Shown here piece after piece: positions 32,238 through 40,403 of a stretch of DNA of 64,000 nt. The DNA lies in contig NZ_JAGGOI010000032.1 in NCBI RefSeq assembly GCF_018614585.1, forward strand, positions 1 through 64,000, read 5' to 3'. The position numbers were made by a program, and so were the translations under genes. This DNA comes from Streptomyces sp. ISL-1 (lineage in GTDB: Bacteria > Actinomycetota > Actinomycetes > Streptomycetales > Streptomycetaceae). Positions within the stretch are counted from its first letter, which is position 1. Each line of letters begins with the position of its first letter. The notes below the pieces were generated by a model. That model was not told the DNA's origin. It ran no database searches and saw nothing but the letters and a program-made list of their open reading frames with translations.

Positions 32238-34823
32238 ATGGATGTAACAGTCAATGGATCCGCGCGTCAGGTCGGGAGTGAACCGGACGCCACCGCGGTC
32301 CAGTTCCTGCGTGAGACGTTGGGCCTGACGGGCACGAAACTGGTCTGCGGGGCAGGTGTGTGCGGGGCGTGCACGGTCCACGTCGACGGTGTCCCCAAGG
32401 TGGCCTGCCTGACCCCGGCGGCAGCTCTGGAGGGCACCTCCGTCACGACTGTGGAGGGTCTGCGGGGCAAGCACCCGGTGCAGCGCGCGTTCGCTGCCCA
32501 TGACGCGCTGCAGTGCGGCTACTGCACGCCCGGGTTCGTCATGGAGGCCTCGAGTTTCGTGGACCGGTGGCGGGCCGAGCACGGCGACACCACGCCTTCG
32601 CGGGCCGATATCGCCGCCGCTCTGGCGGGACACCTGTGTCGCTGCGGTGCGTATGAGGGGATCTACGCGGCGGTCGCCGCGGCGTGCGCGGGCGCACACG
32701 ACACGGATGACGCTCCGCCTCCGCGGGTGGAGGCGATGCAGAAGATCACCGGCCAGGCCCTCTACACGACAGACGTCCACCCGGCCGGTCTGCTCGACGG
32801 CGTCATCGTCCGTTCCAGGCACGCGCATGCCCGCGTCAGGTCCGTGACGGGTGACGACAAGTTGGTCGACCTGCTGCCCGGGGACCGTACGGTCCGATAC
32901 GTCGGCCAGCCGATTGCCGCCGTCGCGGCCGAGACCCTCGCCGCGGCCGAGGCTGCCGCCGAGCGCGTCCGGGTGGAGTACGAGGTGCTGCCGGCCACCG
33001 TCGATCCTGGCCTGGCCGAGCTCCCGGACAGTCCCGTGGTCTATCCCACCAAGGAGGAGCGGAAGCAGGCACCCGCCTCCGCCGAGGGGCTTTTGATACC
33101 CGCCAAGTGGAACGGGAACGTACGAGGACCGGTGCGGATGAACTGGCACGGCGGTCTGGCCCTCAAGCGGATCGAGCAGGCCCGCGCGCAAGGGGAGAGC
33201 CGGCGTCTGGTCGAGGCCACTTTCACGGCCGAACCACAGGTGCACACACCGCTGGAGCCGCACGCGTGCCTGGCTTCGTGGGACAGCGGCGGCGACCTTC
33301 ATCTCTGGGTGTCCACCCAGGCTCTCGCCGAGGTTGCCGAGCGCGCCGCCGAGCGATTTCGTCTGCGGCCCGAGCAGGTGCATGCCTCCGCGGTGCACGT
33401 CGGAGGCGGATTCGGTTCGAAACTCAGCTTGACCAGCGACGTCGTTGCCGCGGCGGAACTGGCCAGGGTGCATGCGGCCCCGGTGCGGGTCGTCCTCAAC
33501 CGGGCAGAGGAATTCACCGACGGCGGCCATCGTCCCGGTACCCGGGCCGACATCGCCATGCTCACCGACGACAACGGGAATCTGGCCGCGCTGACCCTCG
33601 ATGTGCACGGAGACGGTGGCGTGTCCGTCGGGTCGGGCGTGGCCTCGCTGGCACGGTTCATCTACGGGAACGCTCCACGCCGGCTGCGGGACTTCGACAT
33701 CGTCACCCACCGGCCTCCTGCCACACCCTTCCGCGGACCCGGCGGACCACCCCTGGCCTGGGCGCTGGAGCAGACCGTCGACGAAACGGCCCACCGGCGG
33801 GGGGAAGACCCCATCGCGCTGCGCCGCCGCTGGGACGGCAACTCCAAGCGGCGAGCACTGTACGACGTGGCAGCGGCTCTGCCGCTCTGGACGCAGCGGC
33901 CCGCCGTCGGTTCCCAGACCGGCCGCTTCCGGCGCGGTGTGGGCGTCGCCGCCGCCAACTGGATGTACTTCCTGGACCCCAGTACGCAGGTCGAGCTCAC
34001 CGTCGAAGAGGGCATCGTGGTGGCGCGCTCCGCCACCCAGGACATGGGCCAGGGCGCCCGGTCCGTCATCGCCGACGTGATCGCCGCCGAGTTGGGCCTG
34101 GCTCCGGACCGGGTGCGCGTCGACATCGGCCGTACGGGAACCGTCCACGGACCCACCTCGGGCGGCAGCCGGACCACCACCTCGATCGCGCCCGCCGCCC
34201 GCGACGCCGCCGCTCGCCTGCGCTCCGCGCTGGCCGCCAAGGCTCCGGGGCAGGGCACCGGCGGCGCGGTGGAAAAGCTCCTCGCCGACGCCGAGGGCCT
34301 TCGGGTGGTCGGCAAACGCCGACGGGACCGCCTTGGGTACGCCGCTCCCGTACGGGTCGGCGGCGTGATCATCGGCAGAGGCTTCACCGGCGCAGTCCAT
34401 GTCACCGAGGTCGAGGTCGACACCCGCCTCGGCCACACACGCGTCACGCGCGTCTGGGGCGGGATCGCCGCCGGACGCCTCTACTCGCCGGCTCTCGCCC
34501 TCGGCCAGTGCCAGGGGGGCGTCATCCAGGGCATCGGATACGCCCTGTACGAGGAGCGCGTCACCGACCCGCTGACCGGTGTGGTCCTGAGCGACAACCT
34601 CGAGGACTACCGCATCCCCGGGATCGGCGACATTCCCGAGATCGACATCCACTTCCACGAGGAGGGCTTCGATCACGTCGACGGCGGCGGCGTCGGGCTG
34701 GGAGAAGTCTGCACATTGCCGGTGGCCGCGTCCGTCGGCAACGCCGTCCACGCCGCCACCGGGTGGCGCCCTCATCACCTGCCGATCCGCCCGGACCGGC
34801 TCCTGGAAGGACTGCGCGCGTGA
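32238..34823 (+). CDS. Molybdenum hydroxylase, fused 2Fe-2S and Mo-cofactor subunits (xanthine dehydrogenase family)
   Basis: Hydroxylates an aldehyde or N-heterocycle using water, passing electrons through 2Fe-2S clusters to the FAD subunit. The 861-residue protein fuses two polypeptides that most bacteria encode separately. Residues 1-155 form the 2Fe-2S subunit: CGAGVCGACTVHVDG holds the plant-type cluster, and CGYCTPGFVME plus HLCRCGAYEGI hold the second. From about residue 165 the Mo-binding subunit follows, with EPHACLASW, VGGGFGSK, FRGPGGPP and QDMGQGARSVIADV. The catalytic Glu region GVGLGEVCTLP lies near the C terminus. It is most like periplasmic aldehyde oxidase (PaoC/YagR) and xanthine dehydrogenases; the substrate is not determinable. 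The next gene overlaps by 4 nt. Confidence 0.9.
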   Translation: MDVTVNGSARQVGSEPDATAVQFLRETLGLTGTKLVCGAGVCGACTVHVDGVPKVACLTPAAALEGTSVTTVEGLRGKHPVQRAFAAHDALQCGYCTPGFVMEASSFVDRWRAEHGDTTPSRADIAAALAGHLCRCGAYEGIYAAVAAACAGAHDTDDAPPPRVEAMQKITGQALYTTDVHPAGLLDGVIVRSRHAHARVRSVTGDDKLVDLLPGDRTVRYVGQPIAAVAAETLAAAEAAAERVRVEYEVLPATVDPGLAELPDSPVVYPTKEERKQAPASAEGLLIPAKWNGNVRGPVRMNWHGGLALKRIEQARAQGESRRLVEATFTAEPQVHTPLEPHACLASWDSGGDLHLWVSTQALAEVAERAAERFRLRPEQVHASAVHVGGGFGSKLSLTSDVVAAAELARVHAAPVRVVLNRAEEFTDGGHRPGTRADIAMLTDDNGNLAALTLDVHGDGGVSVGSGVASLARFIYGNAPRRLRDFDIVTHRPPATPFRGPGGPPLAWALEQTVDETAHRRGEDPIALRRRWDGNSKRRALYDVAAALPLWTQRPAVGSQTGRFRRGVGVAAANWMYFLDPSTQVELTVEEGIVVARSATQDMGQGARSVIADVIAAELGLAPDRVRVDIGRTGTVHGPTSGGSRTTTSIAPAARDAAARLRSALAAKAPGQGTGGAVEKLLADAEGLRVVGKRRRDRLGYAAPVRVGGVIIGRGFTGAVHVTEVEVDTRLGHTRVTRVWGGIAAGRLYSPALALGQCQGGVIQGIGYALYEERVTDPLTGVVLSDNLEDYRIPGIGDIPEIDIHFHEEGFDHVDGGGVGLGEVCTLPVAASVGNAVHAATGWRPHHLPIRPDRLLEGLRA

Positions 34824-35794
34824 ACCAGCCCCTCACCCTCGACGAGGCCGCGGCCGTCGTTCTCGACAGCGGCGCGGAACTGCGCGCCGGCGGCACCGAC
34901 ACAACCGCCCGCCGGCGCGGGGGAGTCACTCGCAGTGCCGCGGTCCAGATTCCCCTGCTCCCCGCCTTGCACGGCATCACCCGCCAAGCCGACGGGACCA
35001 CGCGGATAGGGGCGTTGACCGGTGTGGCCGAGCTGTCCGACGACGCCGGTCTGCAGGCGGACTACCCGGCCCTGACCCGGACGGCGGGTGCCCTGGCCAC
35101 GCCACAGATCCGTACCGCGGGCACCCTGGGCGGCAACCTTCTCCAGCACAACCGCTGCTGGTACTACCGCAATCCCCACTTCAGTTGCTACCGCGACGGA
35201 GGCGAGGGCTGTCCCGCACGTACCGGGATCCACCTGCACGCAGCGGTGATCGACCAGGGGCCCTGCATCGCTCCGCACCCCTCGTCGATCGCGATCGCCC
35301 TGCTCAGTTATGACGCCCGGATCGACGTACATGAACTCGGGACCTTGAACGTAGCTGACCTGTACGGCGACGGATCCGACCCGACCCGCGACCATCTGCT
35401 CGCCCCGCAGCAGATCCTCACCGCCGTCACCCTTCCGGCTCCGCTCCCCGGCGAACGGGCCGCCTACAACCGGGCCATCAGCCGCGCCGGGGCGGAATGG
35501 CCGCTCGTCGAGGCGGTGGCCCGCGTGAGAGTCTCCGACGGCATCGTCACCGCCGCCGGGGTCGCCGCCGGCGGCATCGCCCACACCCCCCTGCGGCTGC
35601 CGGAAGTCGAGGACGCCCTGCTCGGGCGTGAGCCGACCCCCGAGATTCTCTTCACCGCGGCGACCGCGGCCACCGAACGCTGCTCACCCCTGCCGCAGAC
35701 CCGCTACAAGGTGGAGCTGCTCCGTGACACCGTGCTCGACGTGCTCGAAAAGGCGGTCGGGGTCGAGGCCCCGACCGGGGCCGAGAACGCTTGA
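34820..35794 (+). CDS. FAD-binding subunit of the molybdenum hydroxylase
   Basis: A 324-residue CoxM/XdhB/PaoB-like subunit that takes electrons from the 2Fe-2S clusters to FAD. FAD-binding segments are ELRAGGTDTTARRR at the start, IGALTGVAELSDD and the TAGTLGGNLLQHNRC glycine-rich turn. Directly after this comes a cysteine-rich insert (RCWYYRNPHFSCYRDGGEGC) like the one that binds a 4Fe-4S cluster in PaoB/YagS and 4-hydroxybenzoyl-CoA reductase. The C-terminal CO-dehydrogenase flavoprotein domain ends in QTRYKVELLRDTVLDVLEKA. The GTG start overlaps the upstream stop (GTGA), so the subunits are made together. Confidence 0.92.
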   Translation: MNQPLTLDEAAAVVLDSGAELRAGGTDTTARRRGGVTRSAAVQIPLLPALHGITRQADGTTRIGALTGVAELSDDAGLQADYPALTRTAGALATPQIRTAGTLGGNLLQHNRCWYYRNPHFSCYRDGGEGCPARTGIHLHAAVIDQGPCIAPHPSSIAIALLSYDARIDVHELGTLNVADLYGDGSDPTRDHLLAPQQILTAVTLPAPLPGERAAYNRAISRAGAEWPLVEAVARVRVSDGIVTAAGVAAGGIAHTPLRLPEVEDALLGREPTPEILFTAATAATERCSPLPQTRYKVELLRDTVLDVLEKAVGVEAPTGAENA

Positions 35795-35833
35795 CGATCA
35801 CTCAGAAACGAATCAGAGAGTCAGAGTTCGCCG

Positions 35834-36991
35834 ATGCGCGAGATTGCCCAGCAATTGCAAGCGTGGCGAGCCGCGGGCCGCGGCTTTGCCGTGGCCACCG
35901 TGGTGGCGGTCTCGGGCAGCGCCCCTCGCCCGCCCGGTGCCGCGATGGCGGTGAGCACGGACGGCCAGACCGTTGGCAGCGTCTCCGGAGGTTGTGTGGA
36001 GGCGGCCGTGTACGAGCTGTGTCTCGAAGCCCTGCGCAGCGGACAACCGGTGCTGCAGCGCTTCGGATACAGCGACGAGGACGCCTTCGCGGCAGCCCTG
36101 ACCTGCGGCGGGATCATCGATATCTTCGTCCGGCCGGTGCCGCCGGGCCCGGAGCCGGGCCTTGACGCCGCACTGGACTCCATCAGCGGGGACGAGCCCG
36201 TCGCTCTGCTGCGGGTCATCGAGGGGCCGGCCGTTCTGCCGGGGGCCGCGCTCGCGGTTCATCCCGACCGTCACGTGGGCACGCTCTCCGACGGCGCCGA
36301 CCTCGAACACGCCGCAGTGACGCAGGCCCGTGCCCTTCTCGAAGCGGGAAAGACAGCGACATTCCAGCTCGCCCCGGACGGCCGGTCGTGCGACCCGCAC
36401 ACGCAGCAGACCGTCACCTTCTTCGTCGAGTCCCATGTGCCCGCGCCCCGGATGCTGATCTTCGGCGCCGTCGACTTCGCCGGCGCCGTCTCACGCCTGG
36501 GAGGGTTTCTGGGCTACCGCGTGACGATCTGCGACGCCCGGGAGGTATTCGCCACCGAGGCGCGCTTCCCGTACGCCGACGAGGTCGTGGTCGGCTGGCC
36601 GCATCTCTACCTCGACCGCGAGTCCGCCGCCGGCACGCTGGACGGCCGCACCGTGATCTGCGTACTCACACACGACCCCAAGTTCGACATCCCCCTTCTG
36701 GAGCGGGCCCTGCGGATGCCGCTCGGCTACATCGGAGCCATGGGCTCCCGACGCACCCACCACGACCGCCTCGGCCGGCTGCGCGAGGCAGGCCTCACCG
36801 AATCCGAGATCGGCGGACTCCACTCGCCCATCGGCCTGGACCTCGGGGCCCGCACCCCTGAGGAAACCGCCGTCGCCATCGCGGCGGAGATCGTCGCGCG
36901 CAACCGCGGTGGCGGCTGCCTTCCGCTCACTGGCGGCGACGGCCCCATCCACCGCGCACGGCACGTCCCCGCAGTTGCCGAAGTCCCTTGA
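35834..36991 (+). CDS. XdhC/CoxI family Mo-cofactor maturation factor
   Basis: A 385-residue XdhC-type chaperone that binds molybdenum cofactor, promotes its sulfuration and inserts it into the hydroxylase. The N-terminal XdhC_CoxI domain has FAVATVVAVSGSAPRPPGA, GSVSGGCVEAAVYE and LTCGGIIDIFVRP, with conserved cysteines. A Rossmann-like C-terminal domain carries LIFGAVDFAGAVSRL, a variant of the usual GxGxxA motif, then VCVLTHDPKFDIPLL, LGYIGAMGSRRTHHDR and LHSPIGLDLGARTPEE. It starts 39 nt after the FAD subunit and completes the three-gene operon, which supports an authentic, matured Mo enzyme. Confidence 0.93.
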   Translation: MREIAQQLQAWRAAGRGFAVATVVAVSGSAPRPPGAAMAVSTDGQTVGSVSGGCVEAAVYELCLEALRSGQPVLQRFGYSDEDAFAAALTCGGIIDIFVRPVPPGPEPGLDAALDSISGDEPVALLRVIEGPAVLPGAALAVHPDRHVGTLSDGADLEHAAVTQARALLEAGKTATFQLAPDGRSCDPHTQQTVTFFVESHVPAPRMLIFGAVDFAGAVSRLGGFLGYRVTICDAREVFATEARFPYADEVVVGWPHLYLDRESAAGTLDGRTVICVLTHDPKFDIPLLERALRMPLGYIGAMGSRRTHHDRLGRLREAGLTESEIGGLHSPIGLDLGARTPEETAVAIAAEIVARNRGGGCLPLTGGDGPIHRARHVPAVAEVP

Positions 36992-37051
36992 GCCGAAGCC
37001 GCCGGGACCGTTCCGCAGACGGTGTACACAGCGGTTCGCTGAAACCGGACC

Positions 37052-37300
37052 CTAGGCGAACGCGCCCGCGTTGGCCTGCGCCCACTGCCGGAACGTACGC
37101 GGCTCCCCCGCGCGCACGCCCGTGAGCGCGGGGATCAGAGACTCGGGGCTGTTGAGATCGCCCGCCGCGGCTTCGGCGCCCGGCGGGAGCCGGGAAGCGT
37201 CCCCGCCGCGGCTCAGCCCGCGGACCGGCTCGCCCGCCATGGCCAGCTGCTTGACCAGCGCCGATCCCACGTTCCCCGTGGCACCTGTCACCAGGATCAT
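37052..37300 (-). pseudogene. NmrA-family remnant with internal deletion
   Basis: An open frame of 82 residues. The first 45 residues match the N terminus of NAD(P)H-binding NmrA-like proteins (MILVTGATGNVGSALVKQL, VRGLSRGG). The last 20 match the C-terminal tail of such proteins (EPRTFRQWAQANAGAF). Family members are about 270-300 residues, so some 200 central codons are missing while the frame is kept. It is divergent from the ROK gene. The first codons sit beside the conserved ROK promoter block, so it may still be transcribed. The result is probably non-functional. Confidence 0.7.
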
Positions 37301-37374
37301 GCGAATTCCCCTCTCGAAGCCCCGCCGTGTCCCTGAGTTCAGTCTGTGTCCCCCGGTCTCCATCGGCGAGCAGA

Positions 37375-37455
37375 GCTTTGTCCCGGGTGTGGAGAAAGTT
37401 GTACCGGAACACTGCTCAAGTTCTTCCCACTCAGGGAAAGCGCTGCTACGTTCCC
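37375..37455 (+). promoter_or_regulatory. ROK promoter/operator block, copy A
   Basis: These 81 nt align without gaps to 44949-45029, upstream of the giant PQQ-dehydrogenase-like gene, with about 49 identical positions. Fully conserved runs include GCTTTGTCC, AAAGTTG, CTGC and CAAG. A -10-like TACGTT (37448-37453) matches TACGGT in copy B. The block also holds TTCCC-ACTCA-GGGAA. It ends 45 nt before the ROK start, consistent with autoregulation. Confidence 0.6.
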
Positions 37456-37499
37456 CTCGAAAGCACGACGGAGAGGCCTGGAACGGCGGGGAGGGGCAC

Positions 37500-38690
37500 G
37501 TGAGACGCATGACCGCTCGACCCGCGAACGCGCACCAGGCGCGACTGCTCAGGCTGTTGCGCGACGGCGGGCCCAACTCCCGTGCCCAGCTGGGCGATCA
37601 GGTGGACCTGTCCCGTTCCAAGCTCGCCGTGGAGGTCGACCGGCTCCTCGAGACCGGGCTGGTGGTCGCGGACGGCCTTGCCGCCTCGCGCGGCGGGCGG
37701 CGCTCACATAACATCCGCCTCGCCCCCGCGCTGCGCTTCCTCGGCGTCGACATCGGCGCCACCTCGGTCGACGTGGCCGTCACCAACGCCGAGCTGGAAG
37801 TGCTCGGCCACCTCAACCACCCCATGGACGTACGCGAGGGCCCGGTCGCCGTCTTCGAGCAGGTGCTGTCGATGGCGGCCAAGCTCGGGGCATCCGGACT
37901 CGCCGAAGGCTTCGACGGCGCCGGCATCGGCGTCCCCGGCCCGGTCCGCTACCCCGAGGGCGTGCCGGTCGCGCCGCCGATCATGCCCGGCTGGGACGGC
38001 TTCCCGGTGCGCGAGGCGCTCAGCCAGGACCTGGGCTGCCCCGTCATGGTCGACAACGATGTGAACCTGATGGCGATGGGGGAGCAGCACGCGGGCGTCG
38101 CACGCTCCGTCGGCGACTTCCTCTGCGTCAAGATCGGTACGGGCATCGGCTGCGGCATCGTCGTCGGCGGCGAGGTCTACCGCGGCACGACGGGCAGCGC
38201 CGGCGACATCGGCCATATCCAGGTCGAACCGGACGGCCGCGCCTGCGCCTGCGGCAACAAGGGCTGCCTGGAAGCCCACTTCAGCGGCGCCGCGCTGGCC
38301 CGCGACGCCGAGGACGCGGCCCGAACCGGCCGGTCGGAGGAACTCGCCGCCCGGCTGGAGACGGCGGGACGGCTCACGGCCGCGGATGTCGCGGCCGCCG
38401 CCGCAGCGGGCGACGCCACCTCGCTCGACCTCATCCGCGAGGGCGGCAACCGCGTCGGCCAGGTCATCGCCGGACTGGTCAGCTTCTTCAACCCCGGTCT
38501 TGTGGTGATCGGCGGCGGGGTGACCGGCCTCGGCCACACGCTGCTGGCGAGCGTACGCACCCAGGTCTACCGCCAGTCGCTGCCGCTGGCGACGGGCAAT
38601 CTTCCCATTGTGCTGGGCGAGTTGGGGCCGACCGCCGGAGTGATCGGCGCGGCCAGGCTCATCAGCGACCACCTGTTCTCGCCGGCCTGA
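37500..38690 (+). CDS. ROK-family transcriptional regulator
   Basis: A 396-residue NagC/XylR-type regulator. The N-terminal winged helix has HQARLLRLLRDGGPNSRAQL and LSRSKLAVEVDRLLETGLVV. The C-terminal ROK sugar-kinase-like domain starts with LGVDIGATSVDVAVTN, carries the zinc-binding signature CACGNKGCLE and ends with an FFNPGLVVIGGGVTGLG motif. GTG 37500 is preferred, with GGCGGGGAGGGG before it; ATG 37509 is the alternative. ROK repressors bind sugars or sugar phosphates and control adjacent transport and catabolic genes. The ABC importer operon follows at 38862, and the conserved promoter block is shared with the gene at 45223, so both are likely targets. Confidence 0.93.
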   Translation: MRRMTARPANAHQARLLRLLRDGGPNSRAQLGDQVDLSRSKLAVEVDRLLETGLVVADGLAASRGGRRSHNIRLAPALRFLGVDIGATSVDVAVTNAELEVLGHLNHPMDVREGPVAVFEQVLSMAAKLGASGLAEGFDGAGIGVPGPVRYPEGVPVAPPIMPGWDGFPVREALSQDLGCPVMVDNDVNLMAMGEQHAGVARSVGDFLCVKIGTGIGCGIVVGGEVYRGTTGSAGDIGHIQVEPDGRACACGNKGCLEAHFSGAALARDAEDAARTGRSEELAARLETAGRLTAADVAAAAAAGDATSLDLIREGGNRVGQVIAGLVSFFNPGLVVIGGGVTGLGHTLLASVRTQVYRQSLPLATGNLPIVLGELGPTAGVIGAARLISDHLFSPA

Positions 38691-38754
38691 CCCCGGGCCG
38701 GACGACCGCACGACGCCAGGCGCGCCGCAAGGCGTGAGCACCACCGGCAACAGA

Positions 38755-38814
38755 GCCACGCGTAACGGAACCACCCGCAACAGCGCCACGCGTAACGGAA
38801 CCACCCGCAACAGC
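38755..38814. repeat. Two perfect tandem 30-nt repeats
   Basis: A 30-nt unit is present twice without change at 38755-38784 and 38785-38814, and a degraded partial copy precedes it. The array sits in the 171-nt gap between the ROK gene and the ABC importer operon, about 50 nt before the importer start. It may hold duplicated regulatory sites or be slippage-prone DNA. Confidence 0.8.
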
Positions 38815-38861
38815 ACAGCGCCCTGCCCGCTCACCGGCCGCACCCGCCGAGGGGATTCGTC

Positions 38862-40403
38862 ATGGCACCAGAACCGGCACCAGATCTAGAACCACCCCTG
38901 CTCACCATGTCCGGCATCACCAAGTCGTTCCCGGGCGTCCGCGCCCTCGACGGTGTGGACCTTCAGGTCCAGGCCGGCGAGGTCCACTGCCTCCTCGGCC
39001 AGAACGGCGCCGGCAAGTCCACCCTGATCAAGGTGCTCGCCGGAGCCCACCAGCCCGACACCGGAGAGATCACCTGGCGCGGCGACGTGGTCTCCCTCAA
39101 ATCGCCCATCGCCGCTATGCGCCTCGGCATCGCCACGATTTACCAGGAGCTCGACCTGGTAGAAGGACTGTCCGTCGCCGAGAACGTCTTCCTCGGGCAC
39201 GAGCCCACCTCGGCCGGATTCGTCGTACGCGGCAAGGAAGCACGGTCGGCAACTGCCCTGATCCTGGGGCGACTCGGACACCCGGAGATCGACCCGGCCC
39301 ACCACGTCGGCGACCTCTCAGCCGCCCAGCAGCAAATCGTCTCCATGGCTCGCGCGCTCTCCCACGAGGTGCGCCTCATCGTGATGGACGAGCCCTCCGC
39401 CGCCCTGGACCCCGACGAGGTCGACAACCTCTTCCGTATCGTCGGCGGTCTGACCGCCGACGGCGTCGCCGTCGTCTACATCTCCCACCGGCTCGAAGAG
39501 ATCCGCCGCATCGGCGACCGGGTGACCGTGCTCAAGGACGGCCGGGCGGTCGCCGTCGGCCTGCCCGCGCGGGACACTCCCACGCGCGACATCGTTGCCA
39601 TGATGACCGGGCGGAACGTCGAGTACGTCTTCCCCGAGCGGCCCGACCCGGCCCGCGCGGTGGACCGGCAACCGGTGCTGCGGGTCGAAGGGCTCGCCAG
39701 GGAAGGGGAGTTCGCGCCCGTAGACCTGGAACTGCGCCCCGGCGAGATCGTCGGGCTCGCCGGACTGGTCGGCTCCGGACGCTCCGAGATCCTGGAGACG
39801 ATCTACGGGGCACGCAAGCCCAGCGCCGGACGCGTCCTCATCGACGGCAGCCCGCTGCGCCCCGGCAGCGTCCGCTCGGCCGTCCGCGCCGGAGTCGGAC
39901 TCGCCCCGGAGGAACGCAAGGCGCAGGGGCTGCTGATGCTGGAGTCCGTCACCCGCAATGTCTCCGTCTCCTCGCTCTCCCGCTTCTCCCGCAGCGGCTG
40001 GCTGGACCGCCGCCAGGAGCGCGCCGCCGCGCAGCGGGCGACCAGGGAACTCTCGCTGCGCCCCGACAACCCCGACGCCCGCATCCGTACCCTCTCCGGC
40101 GGCAATCAGCAAAAGGCCGTGCTCGCCCGCTGGCTGCTGCGCGGCTGCCGGGTGCTGCTCCTCGACGAGCCCACCCGCGGCGTCGACGTCGGCGCCCGCG
40201 CCGAGCTGTACGCCGTGATCCGCCGGCTGGCCGACGAAGGCCTCGCCGTACTTCTCGTATCCAGCGAAGTGCCCGAAGTCCTGGGCCTCGCCGACCGGGT
40301 GCTGGTGCTCCGCGAGGGCAGCGTCGTGCACACGGCCGACGCCCGGGAGCTCGACGAGCACCGCGTACTCGATCTTGTGATGGAAGGGAGCCCGACGGCA
40401 TGA
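38862..40403 (+). CDS. Sugar ABC importer ATPase (RbsA/MglA type)
   Basis: Provides energy for uptake of a monosaccharide or related polyol. The 513-residue protein contains two ABC cassettes, as is usual for the CUT2 class. In the first, Walker A is GQNGAGKSTLIKVLAG, the signature region is LSAAQQQIVSMARAL, and Walker B is LIVMDEPSAAL. In the second, Walker A is altered (GLAGLVGSGRSEIL, with Arg in place of Lys), typical of the degenerate site in CUT2 ATPases; its signature is LSGGNQQKAVLARWL and its Walker B is VLLLDEPTRGVDVG. It is followed by the permease gene with a 4-nt overlap and then the binding protein. Confidence 0.95.
   Translation: MAPEPAPDLEPPLLTMSGITKSFPGVRALDGVDLQVQAGEVHCLLGQNGAGKSTLIKVLAGAHQPDTGEITWRGDVVSLKSPIAAMRLGIATIYQELDLVEGLSVAENVFLGHEPTSAGFVVRGKEARSATALILGRLGHPEIDPAHHVGDLSAAQQQIVSMARALSHEVRLIVMDEPSAALDPDEVDNLFRIVGGLTADGVAVVYISHRLEEIRRIGDRVTVLKDGRAVAVGLPARDTPTRDIVAMMTGRNVEYVFPERPDPARAVDRQPVLRVEGLAREGEFAPVDLELRPGEIVGLAGLVGSGRSEILETIYGARKPSAGRVLIDGSPLRPGSVRSAVRAGVGLAPEERKAQGLLMLESVTRNVSVSSLSRFSRSGWLDRRQERAAAQRATRELSLRPDNPDARIRTLSGGNQQKAVLARWLLRGCRVLLLDEPTRGVDVGARAELYAVIRRLADEGLAVLLVSSEVPEVLGLADRVLVLREGSVVHTADARELDEHRVLDLVMEGSPTA

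Noticed and set aside
38755..38814. CRISPR-like array
   Set aside because: Only two directly abutting copies with no spacers between them; it is a tandem duplication.
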